From Paragyromitra xinjiangensis (taxonomy: Eukaryota > Ascomycota > Pezizomycetes > Pezizales > Discinaceae), in the NCBI GenBank assembly GCA_038503065.1, contig JBCAMK010000005.1:1302001-1366000 (forward strand): a stretch of DNA of 64,000 nt, given 5' to 3'. The first letter of the stretch is position 1. The number at the start of each line of letters is the position of its first letter. Positions 16,435 through 28,198 of the stretch are shown in pieces. The notes beneath the pieces are model-generated. The model was not told the DNA's origin. It did no database searches and saw nothing but the letters and a program-made list of their open reading frames with translations. The position numbers and the translations under genes are program-made.

Positions 16435-17687
16435 GTTATCTATGAGCATAGACTGATCATCACCAGTCTATTTCCACGACCGACCCACATAATTCGTCAG
16501 TTCGATAGCCGTTATCCAACGGGGAGGTAAGCCTCAAGATCTCGGTGGTGTAAGCATACCATATTCATATTGTTTATTTACTTCCAGGCTTGCAAAGGAC
16601 AATGGTCGAGAAAATGGTGATATCTTAGAAGATTTCAAGTTACGAGGAGATGACGAAGAGGACGTGAAAGACGTTGGTATGATGTGAGCTGTGGGGCGTA
16701 AGGCACCAATCTCAGCTGAGCTTGGGGATAGAGAATGTGCGAATGTGCGAAATGTGGGTTTGTCGGTATAGTAGAGAACGACGGCCACGGCGGGGTGAGG
16801 ATTTGGGAAAGATGACAACAGCAAACTACCGGGTGTACCAGGCGGCTGGAGGGGCAGCAAACAAAAGAAGCTATCACTGAATACCGAGAACAACTTGAAG
16901 CCTCCTAGGTGTGTCAACGAAGTGAGTCCTGGGACCTCCTGAAGAGGGTAGTGGTGATAGTGATGGTAGCGGTGGTAGCGTGGTAGTGGTTAGTGGCGGG
17001 GAGGACGAGGAAGGAGTGGAAGAGACAAGCCGTGGGGCAAGAGACGTTGGAAAAGCAAGCTAAGAAGCGGAAAGTGTAACAAAGTGGCTACAAGTCGTTC
17101 GGGATGGTGCGAGCGTGTGGTGGGAGTTGAAATGGGCTGAGAACGGCTGCTGCTGTTGAGTGTCTTTTTTTTTCCTTTTCCCTTTTAAATTCTCGTGATG
17201 AGGAAGGGAGGTGGCAGCTCCTCGCAGAGTGGATGCGTCTCTCACAGGATGTGCTTGATACATCCTATGCACAGTGCAGTACTCTACGTAGTTGCTTATG
17301 GGCGAGGGCAGACTGTGGCTTAATGCGGGGCTCTCATGGTAGCTGATTGCACCGCCACCGCTTGGGCCAGGCATTCTCACGAGACTGGACGTGCTGGAGC
17401 CGGGGTTCGAACAACAACGGTATCATAGAATACATGTATACATGTAGTACATACAAGTACATTGCTCGTGCCTGTCAGTGTCGTCTCATGCTTGTGCGGG
17501 GAACCACTGTGGGGACCCGCCTTTTGTGACTCGGTCCCGCCGCACTTGACATCGCTGGACTGACTCAACCTCACCCCGTTCCTGCACTCCTCCTTTCCCC
17601 CATCTCTCTAAGGGCTCCCTAGCTATCTTATAGCACCATACCCACTCCCACTTTTCCTTCCATTCAATCAATGGCATTCCCACCGCC
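16435..17687. other. divergent promoter region
   Basis: This 1.25 kb lies between the deubiquitinase and the mitochondrial kinase, which are transcribed away from each other. Leftward ORFs at 16534-16917 and 17060-17380 are Ser/Pro/His-rich and low complexity, with no domain I recognise; I treat them as untranslated or chance. A (GGTGGTAG)-like run lies near 16945-16990 and a pair of TACATGTA octamers at 17431-17446. Confidence 0.45.
17431..17446. repeat. tandem TACATGTA palindromes
   Basis: Two TACATGTA octamers abut directly (17431-17438 and 17439-17446), about 240 bp upstream of the mitochondrial kinase start. Confidence 0.85.
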
Positions 17688-19119
17688 ATGTCCTCCATGT
17701 TCCCGTTCTCGCGGCGCTGCAACAACCTCTCGCTAGGGTTCTCTCATAAAATACTTTCATATTCCTCATCTCCTAAAATATTCTTTCCCTCTGCTTCCCG
17801 ACATCGATCCTTCAGATCATCAGCAATATATCAATGGCGCTCCTCAGTCGTCCTTGATTCTTACGTTGAGAAACCTGCTCGTCCAATCTCCCTACGGCAG
17901 TTGATCTTCTTCGGTGGGCGCAACCTTGACGAGCGCCGTATCATCGATTTCGCAAACTATGTTCGCTCCGAACTACCTGTGCGTATTGCGCATAGGATCA
18001 GAGACATGCAAAAGTTACCCTACGTCGTTGTCACGAACCGGCACCTGTCGGAGGTGTACGAGCTGTACTACAGCGCGTTCGATGCATTCCGAAAGATTCC
18101 TGAGATTAAGACCGTAGAGGACAACGACAATTTTTGCCAAGTAGTCCAGAGAACACTCAAGGAGCATCTCACGGTGATACCCAGTTTGGCGATGGGAGTC
18201 TTGGAATGTAGAGACTTGGTGCCCCCTGAGGAATTGGATAGGTTCATGAATCGAGTCCTACGTAGCGTATGGCGTCCTTAAAAGCACGCGACTCTGTAGC
18301 TGGCCGTTCGTATGCTAAATTGATTGTCTACCTGCGCAGCGAATCTCCCGTCGAGTGATAGCGGAGCAACATCTAGCTCTCACAGATACTTTCAACTCTC
18401 CCTTCCATTTCCCGGACTCATCACCCCACCATCACCACCATACAGGCACAGATTTCGTTGGCGAAGTATTCCCCCGCTGCAACGCCCGAGAAGTTGTTGA
18501 GACAGTCGGAAAGCACGCCCAGGATCTAGCCTGCGAAGCCAATGGCCCATCATCACGTGTCCCAGAAATCCAAATCGAGGGTCATCTGGACACAACTTTC
18601 CCTTACATTCTCTCACACATCGAATATATTATCGGCGAACTCCTCCGCAATTCAATTCAGGCCACCATTGACTGTCATTCCTCCTCGCCCAAGCTCCCCC
18701 CAATCAAGGTCCTCATTTGCCATGCACCTCAACACGTAATTTTCCGTGTCTCCGATCAGGGCGGTGGTGTGCCCGCTGACGAGCTAGCCGATCTTTGGTC
18801 TTTTGCCAAAGGTCCTCGGCCCCAAGCCAGACTCAAAAATTTCTCTCAGGTCCCGAAGATGGCAGCAACGTTGCAAGAGCTACAAAAGACGTCTCACACA
18901 CATTCGCGCCGAGAGGGTCAAGACAGTTCATTATCTACCTTAACGTCTAGGCCTCCACATCTACGGCTCGGGATGGGTCTACCTATGAGTAGAGTATACG
19001 CAGAGTACTGGGCTGGCAGTTTGGAACTGCACAGCTTAGAGGGATACGGAACTGATGTATTTTTGCAGATATCCAAACTTGGGAACAAGAGCGAACAGTT
19101 GAACCTTGATGGCGTGTAA
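17688..19119 (+). CDS. mitochondrial PDK/BCKDK-family protein kinase
   Basis: This family phosphorylates and inactivates the pyruvate or branched-chain 2-oxoacid dehydrogenase E1 subunit in the mitochondrial matrix. Two exons (17688-18266 and 18340-19119) encode 452 aa. The first about 50 residues are Ser/Arg/Phe-rich without acids, as in a matrix presequence. ISLRQLIFFGG opens the alpha-helical N-domain. The C-terminal GHKL ATPase domain shows the N-box HIEYIIGELLRNSIQA, the G1 box VSDQGGGVP and the G2 box LRLGMGLPMSR. SHTHSRREGQ and neighbours form a low-complexity insert in the ATP lid. The overall form resembles yeast Pkp2 and BCKDK more than the short PDKs, but the substrate cannot be decided here. 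An alternative start lies 9 nt downstream. Confidence 0.88.
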
Positions 19120-19565
19120 TGATAAGACGACTGGATGATAAAGATGTTAAATTTCTTTGATTGTGTTATGCGTCATTTCCGGCTCCTGCAGGCGATGACT
19201 GTCTAGCGCCTTTTTGATTATTTCCCCATGTATGCATCTATTTAGGCACTAAAATCAAGTAATTTCGAATTTATTTCAGACCCAGCAGCAAAGTAGGAAC
19301 GCAACCGATAGAGATAGAACTAAGTACGTGCAGAACCCAATTTTTTTTCCTTCCTTCAAAGGATTCGCCTATAAGACTTTAGAGCAAACTTTTACTACAT
19401 GTATATTTGAACTGTATAGACGTATTGCGCGGGTGGCCATATATAATTTTAGGGTAAGATTTTCGGTTCCTACAACAGAAAAATCATAATCCATCACTCG
19501 ATGGCAAGGGTTACTTATGTTGAAGTAATAAAAGGTAATACTGGTTGATTAGGCAGATGGCTTAA

Positions 19566-19579
19566 TACATGTACATGTA
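19566..19579. repeat. overlapping TACATGTA palindromes
   Basis: TACATGTACATGTA contains two overlapping octamers. It sits just outside one end of dispersed-repeat copy B. Confidence 0.85.
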
Positions 19580-19599
19580 TGTTTGATATAGAAGAAACA

Positions 19600-19860
19600 A
19601 AGAAGAAGCGGAAAGCTTCTGTACATGTGTGTATACATAGGTATTCAGTCGGTCGACACCTCTAAGCCTGAAGCAGCCTCTGAATAAGCCGAATACACCG
19701 AATCAGCCACTTGAACAATTGACAGCCAAAGAAAGCCAATTCAGCAAGGAATAGTAAGAAACCTAAATAGTAGAGAAACCTACGTAGGCTGTAGAAGCCT
19801 TACGTAGGTGGAGTAAAGAATAGGGCCAAATAATATCCGTGCCTCTATCTATATACTCGC
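19600..19860 (-). repeat. dispersed repeat, copy B
   Basis: Read in reverse complement, this shows the blocks of copy A2 in the same order: ATTATTTGGCCCTATTC, TTTACTCCACCTACGTAAGG, CTTACTATTCCTTGCTGA, TTGGCTTTCTTTGGCT, CAGAGGCTGCTTCAGGCTTA and a C/T-rich end. It shares the TTGCTGA-TTTGGCT segment with A2, which copy C lacks. The ends are not sharply defined. Confidence 0.8.
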
Positions 19861-20490
19861 ATATTAGCCCCTCTGGACCTGGGGGCTCTTTAAGCCCCAA
19901 GTTGCCTATGGGGTGGTGCTACCTTATCGGTTATTATCAAAGCCCAATTTCTCCACCTGTTGGGTCATGTCATAGGCTCCGTGTTGTACCTTAGAAGTCT
20001 GGGAAAAGATCTCTAGTTTATATATGCTGACAGTTTCCGCTGTCTGAATCGCATTGTGGCCTCGACTAAACGGAGAGAATTGGTGCGTATAACTGTTATA
20101 CCAATATCAATATCTTTCTTCGGACTCGATAGGTAATCGTTTTGACTCTTGTTCTTTGTTGTGGCAAAACCAAGAAAGTCTTCGCCTCATCTCTAGGTCA
20201 ATTTCCATAATGGGTTACAGGTGATCTACGACGGGCGAAGATTAAGTGTACTATCCCAACAGCCCTGTCATCAGCAGCGGATGGCCAAAGTTCCTCATCA
20301 TCATTCATTAAGTTGAAACCCGAATGTACATTGGTAATTCTTAGAAGCCTAGGGTAAAACGGAAAATAAATCTGAGATGACGTAATTTCCGAAGATTTTT
20401 GGTATTACAACTCCGTTATTGACCGTAGAAATATTTGTTGAAGTACAAACAAAGAAGTCCACAAAAAGAAAAAAAAAAGGTATGTCCCAT

Positions 20491-21320
20491 TCACACATAG
20501 CCTGCTGTATGCTTTAGCGAAATGAGAGTGGAACGGGGCGGATGGGAGTCTTTGCTTACCTTTTCGCGCACCCTGGAAGAAGAATCTGACAATAAATACC
20601 TGCAGACACGACATCGTGATCATCATAAGGGACTCGATAACAGAGAAGTTGAATATCCGAGACTCAGTTGAACGAACGGTGCTAAAGTTGCGATTCTCGC
20701 GAGTGCGAAAGTATTTTTGATTGCGGGAGATAGTCGATAATTGCCCAGAAAGCTTGAAGAGAGATTCTTCGAGAGAGGAGAGATGTTCAGGAGATGTACC
20801 TTGTTTCGAAGGAAGCTCGGCACGTGTCTCATTCTCAACCTATAATCTGTCATTAATCATGTGTTCGCTGAAACTAAGAGTAGTCAGGTCTCCATACAGC
20901 AATCTCAAAATCTACCATTTTCTCGGCAAAAGTAGACATGTCGTTTGAGAAACAGAAGCTATAGTCGCCAATCTCGTTGACCGTAAAAACAAAGTCTCCT
21001 TGCCTTTCCTTCGTTCCCTCAAGGATAATTTTGTCGTTAGGACCAGTCACCTTGTAATCGACATCAAATGAACCACCAGATTGGACCTGTCCGGTAACGA
21101 GAATTAAAGTTAGAATGGGTGAGATGTGAAGGTGGTAAGAACAATGAGGACTTACAGCAAAATAGAAAGCAATTTTCGAGTATTTTTTGTCGGCAAAAGT
21201 GTAGAAGCATTGCTTTTCGTTGGGAGCAAGTTTATAGGTGAGAGCAGTAGCTACAACTTGGGTAACTAGCAAGGAGAGAAAAGCCAGAACAGCACCTCTC
21301 GAAAATGGTAATAGTCGCAT
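20491..21320 (-). CDS. p24/emp24 family cargo receptor, Erp2/3/4-like
   Basis: This is a second ER-Golgi p24 protein, of a different class from the one at 7221-8123. Exons join in frame to 214 aa. The signal peptide is residues 1-25 (LAFLSLLVTQVVATA). The GOLD domain carries KQCFYTF and YSFCFSND with the paired cysteines. The luminal stalk SKLSGQL...NQKYFRTRENRN precedes STVRSTESRIFNFSV, a strong p24 signature just before the transmembrane segment. The C-terminus is FFFQGARKGYV, with the last GYV encoded in a separate tiny exon joined by an acceptor near 20500. ESRIFNFS-type and RKGYV tails point to the Erp2/Erp3/Erp4 (gamma-like) group. Partnering with the other p24 is likely from family biology, not shown by sequence. 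Confidence 0.88.
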
Positions 21321-22277
21321 ATTAAGGATTGCGTTGGTGTTAAGGGAGGAGTTTTTAGATAGACTGCCTGAAGCCTGAAGCCTGAGGACCTAAAGCACAA
21401 GAAAGGAGTTACAGGACCAGGTGTTTGGTGTCCCGTCTGAGCTCTACGCATGGCTTAAGGAAATTTTAGAATGCACTGCCACATCTGTTATTGATGTCTC
21501 GGATAACCAGCTGTTCTAGGCAAGTTCTACTGCCAAGACTTACGACCTCTTCGCACAAGTGTGAATAGAAACAGTTACCGACAAAAAGAAAGTTGGGTAA
21601 ATGAGGAAACCCGAGCTCGCTTTAGCACTTCAAGAGGTGGCGTTAGTGTCCGCGGCCAACATTCGGTACGCTTGGTGATCTTGGAGATAGTCGTTTCTGG
21701 GGCTTATCCGGGATCCGTCACACGAGAAACCCCATCGAACAATCGCAACGCAATCTGCTTCCTCTATTCTCGCCATCTAATCCTATTCATCGTGGTGGAT
21801 ATGGTCTCTGTTTCGTAATAGCAGTTGTCCTTCTTAACCCATTCATCCGTCCTCAGCATGCCTTTAGTGTTTGGAAGTTCTGACCCCAACCAACTCAAGG
21901 GCAAGGACGACATCGAAGAGGACTCCATCGACCTTGTGAATCTGGTACATACGCGCTCCCCCACGTCTTTTTCTCATTTCCCCACGACATCCCTTCTCTT
22001 GCCCATAGTTCACTCACTTCCAAAACAAAGTCTGTGGTTTTTATCCCTGCAAAGAGGCATCTTTGAGCTGATCTCTCCTAGGTTAGGACGCGCCCCCATC
22101 ATTCCAATGATCCGAATGACGCCGTATGCATCTCAGAGCAGTCACAGCTTCTTCCTGCAAACTATAACCAACAAATTTTTGTGTTTGTTCCCTCTCATTT
22201 TCTCTCTCTAAGCCGAATCACTCATTAGCATCTTATACCCCAGACAATCCAAGACCGCAACCAGGATTTACTCACCG
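21321..22277. other. divergent promoter region between p24 and SUMO protease genes
   Basis: Nearly 1 kb with pyrimidine-rich runs. A short ORF from an ATG at 21858 (Asp/Glu-rich, ending at a GT donor-like site near 21945) could be an upstream exon or leader, but I cannot join it convincingly to the protease gene. Confidence 0.45.
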
Positions 22278-25200
22278 ATGGGAGGGACTAAAAGAAAACC
22301 TCTTGTAAGCTCAGCTTTCCACCGAACTAGAAGCTTTGTGCTAATGTATGAAGGACCGTGGGCCACAACCACAAAGTACTCTACATAGAGCCAAGAATCA
22401 TGGAAACGTATTATTGCGCAAGAGGGAATTGCCTGGATCAGCTACACAAAATTCAAACGAAGATAGCCGCCCAAAGAAGCAACAGAAGACAAAATTAATG
22501 ATAGAGCAGCCATCTATGGACAGTGATGATGACCTACCAGTAGTACCGTATGATCGTGAGGGCAAGATGCTGCTGCATCAGCATCAAGAAAGGCGAAAGC
22601 AAAACACAGCCATTCGGGAAGATACGTCGCAGTCAAGAAACATACCGTTAAAATCTCCTCAAGATAACCACGACTTGCTAGAATCACCTCCAACGAATAT
22701 GGAACCCAGGCAGTCGAAGCTTGGAGAAAATCAAATGATAAAGTTGGACGACGTGTCGGCTAGGCACAAAGGCATGGGCCGGGCGGACATCGCGTTTGTA
22801 CAGGAGGTTGAAGGTATCGAAGTCGCGCGTCTAAATGCACCAATGGTAGTACGTTATAGTACTTTATTGATTAGGATATATTGAAGGCCTGACTAACCGT
22901 ACTAGTCTACACATACAGGGGCCACTCAAAACGACGCCTCAAGGTGGTCTTCTGGAGACTTACCCTTAAATAAGTGGGGCAATGGCGGAGATAAAAAAAA
23001 GCGAGCTCCTATGGTCCGGAACCAGAGGCAGAAATCGGACATTTCTAACACGAAGTTGAATCTCCTTTGTTTCCAGAACGGCATTAAATCTTACCAGGTC
23101 GAAGAAGGTACACAAAGCCTGTTCATTCAAGTAGAACCGCATGAAAATTTAGCGGCGTTTTATGGAGGGGAGGGAAGGGAAAAGCAAATTTGGAGTATTG
23201 ATCTAAGAGACGTTTCTTCCATAATAAGTGTACATGTATGTTTATCACAAATATTCCTACTTTAGGGCCTCTTTTAACAATTTATTTAGGTTAATGTGGA
23301 TGACCGGAAGTTCGAGATCAAATTAAGACCTAAACCCTCAGAACCGAATACGCACGTGGTCTTCACATTGAAACAAGGCGAGGATATTGATAGGTGCAAA
23401 ACTGAATTCTTCAAAGAAAATGTTGGAAACACCCCCACAGAGAAAGACCGGTATGTTTATTCTTATGGAGTTTATTGGTCTTAACTGACGTCCGGCATAA
23501 ATAAGAGCCTATTTCGACAGCCTTATAAATGGTCTTAGGATGGGGGAAGCTCGTGATGAAACATCAAATCCCCGAGGAACAAGTAAAATTATGGTTTCTC
23601 GCCAGCAAAATAATCGCCAGAAGGCTGGAATAGCTGTCGAAATACCCGTTGCAGTAAGGCGAAGTACGAGGAACAAGCCGGATAGGATGGAGAAGGCCGG
23701 AAACATTTCTTTGAAGCGCTCTCGAGGTTCTTCAACAGATGATTTCAGGGAGCCCTCAGTGTCTTCGAAGTTAGAACTACCAAAGCCGAGATGGAAAAAA
23801 TCACTCGTATACCCTCCTATTGGTCCTAAAAGAGAAATTGTTGATTACGACGACCTGAGTCGACTCAATAGTAACCAATTCTTGAACGACAATATTGTCA
23901 ATTTTTATCTAAGGTATGTGCTATCCTAGTCGCTCCACTTTTTATTTTGCACAGCTCATAGATTCAAAGGTATATCGAAGTTCAACTTCAAAAACAGAAC
24001 CCCGAACTAGCGAAGGAGACATATTTCCTGAACACCTTCTTCTATGAACGTTTGACAAAAAGGGATGAGAAAGGGTGAGTACACCTTCAATCCATCAATT
24101 ATGATGAGAGCCTGCTCATATTTTGCTAGGAAACGTGAGATTGATTCAGTCTTAAAATGGACTGCGAAAGTAGATATATTCAAGACAAGTTACATTGTGG
24201 TTCCAATAAATGAGTCGTACGTGCTGATCCACGCATAATCGTTTACCAAAGACTAACTCTACGCTAGATCGCACTGGTATCTGGCGATTATCTGCAACCT
24301 TTGCCATCTCGAACGAAAAATGAAGGATAAAGTTCCCAACTCACCTGAAAGTAAGTCTATCGATTTAGAGTCTAGCGGAACCCTGGCCGAAACCAATGAG
24401 GACGACCAAGATATGCCCTCGAGAAACGTCTCGGATGCTGGGATCGCTGCAGATGCGAAGTCGACGTTCGTCCTACGTGAGAGCGAAGGTAAACAGCAGG
24501 ATTTCGAGATAATTGGAACACAAGACAGCCTTGAGCGTATGGACCTCGATGAGTGGCCGAAACCAATAGAAAACGTCAGGTCAAATGGTGACGAAAAGCC
24601 AGTCGAATCCAGCAGCAGCAGAGAGGTCATTGAACTCGATGACTCTTCATCGCAAAAGCTCAAACCGAAAGGTAAAAGTAAACCCCGAGTCAAGGAAAAG
24701 CCACTGCAGAGGAAGAAAAGTCACATCGCACCTGATACGTAAGCTTCAGCATGGATTGTAAGGTATAAACAAGTAAAATTGACGTTTGGTAGACCTGCCA
24801 TTATCATCCTTGATTCTATGAGGTTTGAATCGAGCCCTCATGCGCCCACAATCAGAAATCTTCGAGATTATCTTGTAGCTGAAGCGCAACAAAAAAGAAA
24901 CCTAGCAATTACCAAAGACGACATTACGGCTGTTTATGCTAAGGTAATAGACCCTAATCATTTGAAGGAACTCCGAACACTAACCCTCGCTGGTTAGGCG
25001 CCCAACCAAAATAATTGGTACGATTGTGGGTTGTTTTTGCTGCATTACGTGGAAAGATTTCTTAATAAACCCAAAGAGTTCGTGGCTATGTTTCTCGCGA
25101 AGGAAAATCGCAGGCAGGACCAAGAACTTTGGCGTAAGGAGGAGATTAACCACATGCGTGACAAGCTTTTTCATCTCTTCATTAAGCTTCATGGCGAACA

Positions 25201-25597
25201 GGAAACCGATGAGATGCAGGAGGGCTCTAGGAAACGGGAAAAGGTAAATGGTGACGAGGACAATAGTCGGAAGGTGAGGGGTGGTAAATGGCCTGTCGAG
25301 GATGCCACGAAGATAGATGCAGAAGCACCAACAAAAGATAAAGACGTACAGAAGCTACGGATAGCTCCTGGGCCCACAGTTGAGAGTGGGGGTAAGGGAT
25401 TCGAAAAGTTCACAGCTGAGTTCGATGAACTGATAACATCTGGTGGGTGTGATCGGCATGGGAAGGAGGATGCATCAACAAACTCCACAACCCAGGTTAC
25501 AGATGATCCCGTAACCCAGCCGATAGACCTGGAAGAGGCATCGAGCAGCATGCTACAACACAGAGAAGTAACACTACCAGTACGAGACAGTCAGTGA
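22278..25597 (+). CDS. ULP2: SUMO-specific cysteine protease, Ulp2/SENP6-7 type (peptidase C48)
   Basis: Ulp2-type proteases trim SUMO chains in the nucleus. A gene of about ten exons encodes roughly 900 aa. The first coding exon is MGGTKRKPL (22278-22304), joined to a long disordered basic region containing PKKQQK. Next comes a PH-like module (NGIKSYQVEEGTQSLFIQVEP to VVFTLKQGEDIDRCKTEFF), seen in Ulp2 proteins. The catalytic domain starts LNSNQFLNDNIVNFYLRY, with His in SSHWYLAIICNL, Asp in AIIILDSMR and Gln/Cys in NQNNWYDCGLFLLHY; all four active-site residues are present. A long acidic insert separates His and Asp, as in the Ulp2/SENP6 class and unlike Ulp1. The C-terminus is disordered. 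Intron 5' splice site near 23230 overlaps a TACATGTA octamer. Exon boundaries near 22856 allow two donors. Confidence 0.9.
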
Positions 25598-26186
25598 TTA
25601 TGCTCCGATATTCTAGCAAATACTACCGGTAAATATGGTTCTTTGCCCTTGTTTCTTTCTGGTGGTGTAATTTGGTTGGAGTTTTGTCATTTTGTCAAAG
25701 GAGTTTGTGTTTTTCTGGCGTTGCTTAAGATCTTGCGGAGCGATTCTCTTGTCATTGAAAAACGTATTTGTATTTACCATGACACCAAAGCGTCATTTTC
25801 CTCATCACAACAATATTTACAACTTTAGTCACTCTCTTCCTAGCCTCTTTCTTTTTCCCTTTGAGTTCCGTCTTCCTGCTGACGCATCAGCAGTTTCGGT
25901 GCCCCTGAAGCAAATCAAGAACGAACAAAGGGTACTGATAGCACGCTCCGTTCAATACCTAAAAACCCTCACTTTTGAATCTATGTATAAGAGGGAATGC
26001 ATACAGACGTGACAGTCTTGAACCACGCAATCTGTATGGACTAAGTGGGAAAGGATGGAAGAAAAATAAATGCCTGACCAAAGAACGCATAAACAAAAGC
26101 TCAATCCCGAACCGAACGCAATGTGGACAAAAAAATTAAGAAAAATATATACCACTAATTAATATACGAAGTCGAAAACAACCGGT
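25598..26186. other. convergent spacer
   Basis: About 590 bp between the SUMO protease and the small His-rich protein. Short ORFs here are T-rich and without known motifs. Nothing else was seen. Confidence 0.5.
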
Positions 26187-26560
26187 TCATGAGGCGACTG
26201 AAGCCTGGCCGTGGCTATGACTGTGGGTATGGCTCTCACGAGGGATTGGCGACTGGTGCTCCTCTGACCCCGTACGGATTGAATGTGTGGCATTATCCAT
26301 TTGTCTTCGAGTATGCTCGAACAGTATCCTAATACAGGTGTTAGCATCCAAGATCCAGACTTAGAGAAACCAACATGCTAGAAGAATGACGAGGTTACAT
26401 GCCTAGCGTATTTATTGATCGGATCATCTTGGGTTTGGGAGTCAAGGGCAGAGGTATCGAAGCTCTTCTCATGGCCGAGAGAATGGTGATTGCCGTTGGT
26501 AAGGAACGAGTTCGAAGATTGAATACCCGAAGAGGAGACCATTCTTGTTGAGACAGTCAT
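26187..26560 (-). CDS. small conserved-looking protein with a probable GC-AG intron
   Basis: Two exons (26403-26560 and 26187-26328) give 99 aa. The join makes a continuous INKYARILFEHTRRQMDNAT core, which I believe recurs in small uncharacterised ascomycete proteins, but this is memory and not a search. The tail is His/Ser-rich (ESHTHSHSHGQ). The intron (26329-26402) starts GCATGT and ends TATTAG, so it would be a GC-AG intron. The nearest GT donor would end the protein shortly after. No signal peptide or membrane segment is visible. Function is unknown; metal binding by the His run is possible but only a guess. Confidence 0.6.
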
Positions 26561-28198
26561 TTTGAGACGTATAAAATTGAATACAAGGAAAGAAGAGTGA
26601 GAAAAGGCGTGTACGAGGCGAAGATAGATGATTATCTAACAAAGGAATAATACGATCTGTTGAACGGTCCGGTTGGGTGAGGATTAAGTTCAGGCGAATC
26701 GGGATGCTTTGGGGTCACCTGGTGGTAAATATAGGTGATTGTTGGTGATAGTTTGTGAAGCGTGAGATTGATGTGGATGGAAAGTGCTCTTGGGAAGAAG
26801 CTTTTATAAATGAAGTTAAACCAGTGCCTTACTTGCTTTCCCAGCTTTAAGTGTACAATTCATGATTGAGCAGACGTCAATCATCGCTACGGTAGGATAA
26901 AATGTTACTTCGACTTGACGATCTTGCCACTCCTAGCTTCGGTTAAGCGTTACTCATCTTACTCTATCTTGACCTTCCCAAGAATCTCCACGAAACAGAG
27001 GGAGACTCAAAAGAATTACCTCTTTCAATCGACCCCAGACTTCGCTGCAAGACCACAATTCCCGATAAATCGTCATAGCCTTAACCAGATTTAGGAAACA
27101 TCGCTCGGGAGAATGTCACCCAGGGGGTGGGGGAGTTGACACAAAAGAAGCGAATTCTGAACTTTCCGATAGCGCATATCACCCTTTCTCGCTGCTTTTT
27201 CCCTTGAACATGCAAGGTATGTAGAGTTTCAGTAAGTTCATTGCAGGCCTCGGGGCAAGTGATGTCATGATCGGCAAGCGTGGACCCTTATTTTTGCATG
27301 GGTGGATGGCTGCATCATCAAGGCCTTGAGCGCGAGCTCTTGGCTTTCATACCACACCCAGTTTCGAATCATGACGCTGATCGGGAAAAGCACCGTTCTG
27401 TCAAACCGGCACGTCTTGACGCTGCAGTAACATCCATGGTTAAAGGTTTAGTTGGCCAGCATCGGGAGTTTGCCCTGTATCTCTACGTCGTTATTACAGC
27501 AGCGCTTCCACTAAACGGTCTGCCAAGACATGCTGCCAAGAAACCGTATAATCACACCAACCCCCATCCTGTTTGGAGAAACACCCTGGCTATGGCAAAA
27601 TACTTGGACGACATTATATCAACGATGCAGTATCCAAGGATCCTTCGGGGGTCCCAGCTATAGGGTATGCCGCTGAACGTATATATAATTGCGCCCCGAG
27701 CCGAAACGAATGCTAGATTACCGAAGGACCAATAAAATTCTAACGATGCCAAGCACCCAAGTGCCGTCATTGTAACCAGATCGCTATGACATTATTGAGG
27801 CATTTGCTGGGGGAATCTGTCCTTGAGATGGCTAAGGAGGTGGAAACTCGTATGGGAATTTCCTTGAAAGTTGAAAATACAATCGAGAAGCTTTTGGTAG
27901 CACGCAACGCCATATCTACCCGATTAAGCTTTGACAGCAATGTGCCGCTATCAAGCAATTGCATGTCATACACCGTATTCACGGACTCACTAACTTATCA
28001 ACGAAGTTACAGGAAACCTTCGAGACATCAAAAACACCCCTATCTTGTGAAGTAAGATACAAAAATAATATAGTACAGGCGCTGTCCTCTCCAACTAAGC
28101 ATTGTGTTCTAAAATCAATGGCCAAAGAGAAAATAAAACGAAACAAAACAATGATGATGACGATGGTGGTGATGATGATGATGACAATAACGGAAAGA
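26561..28198. other. unresolved stretch with possible gene remnants
   Basis: A rightward ORF from an ATG at 27298 to 27663 (about 121 aa, containing NHTNPHPVWRNTLAMAKYLDD) and another at 27786-28055 do not match a family I recognise and do not join cleanly. They may be parts of a decayed gene or a lineage-specific one. A GATGATGAC-type microsatellite lies at 28150-28190, just beyond the end of the chromodomain gene. Confidence 0.4.

Larger units (their letters stand above)
19120..20490. other. repeat-bearing convergent spacer
   Basis: This spacer separates the convergent kinase and p24 genes. It contains dispersed-repeat copy B and three TACATGTA octamers (19396, 19566, 19572). No ORF or exon chain with recognisable protein content was found. 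Confidence 0.55.

Noticed and set aside
16534..16917. Leftward 127 aa ORF, Ser/Pro/His-rich
   Set aside because: No domain, low complexity, between two divergent promoters. Likely untranslated leader or chance.
17395..17425. GGTTCGAAC-like box resembling a tRNA T-arm
   Set aside because: No matching acceptor, D or anticodon arms at the right distances.
21858..21945. Possible upstream first exon of the SUMO protease
   Set aside because: An ATG-to-donor ORF exists, but the protein start at 22278 already gives a normal N-terminus and I could not join the two in frame with confidence.
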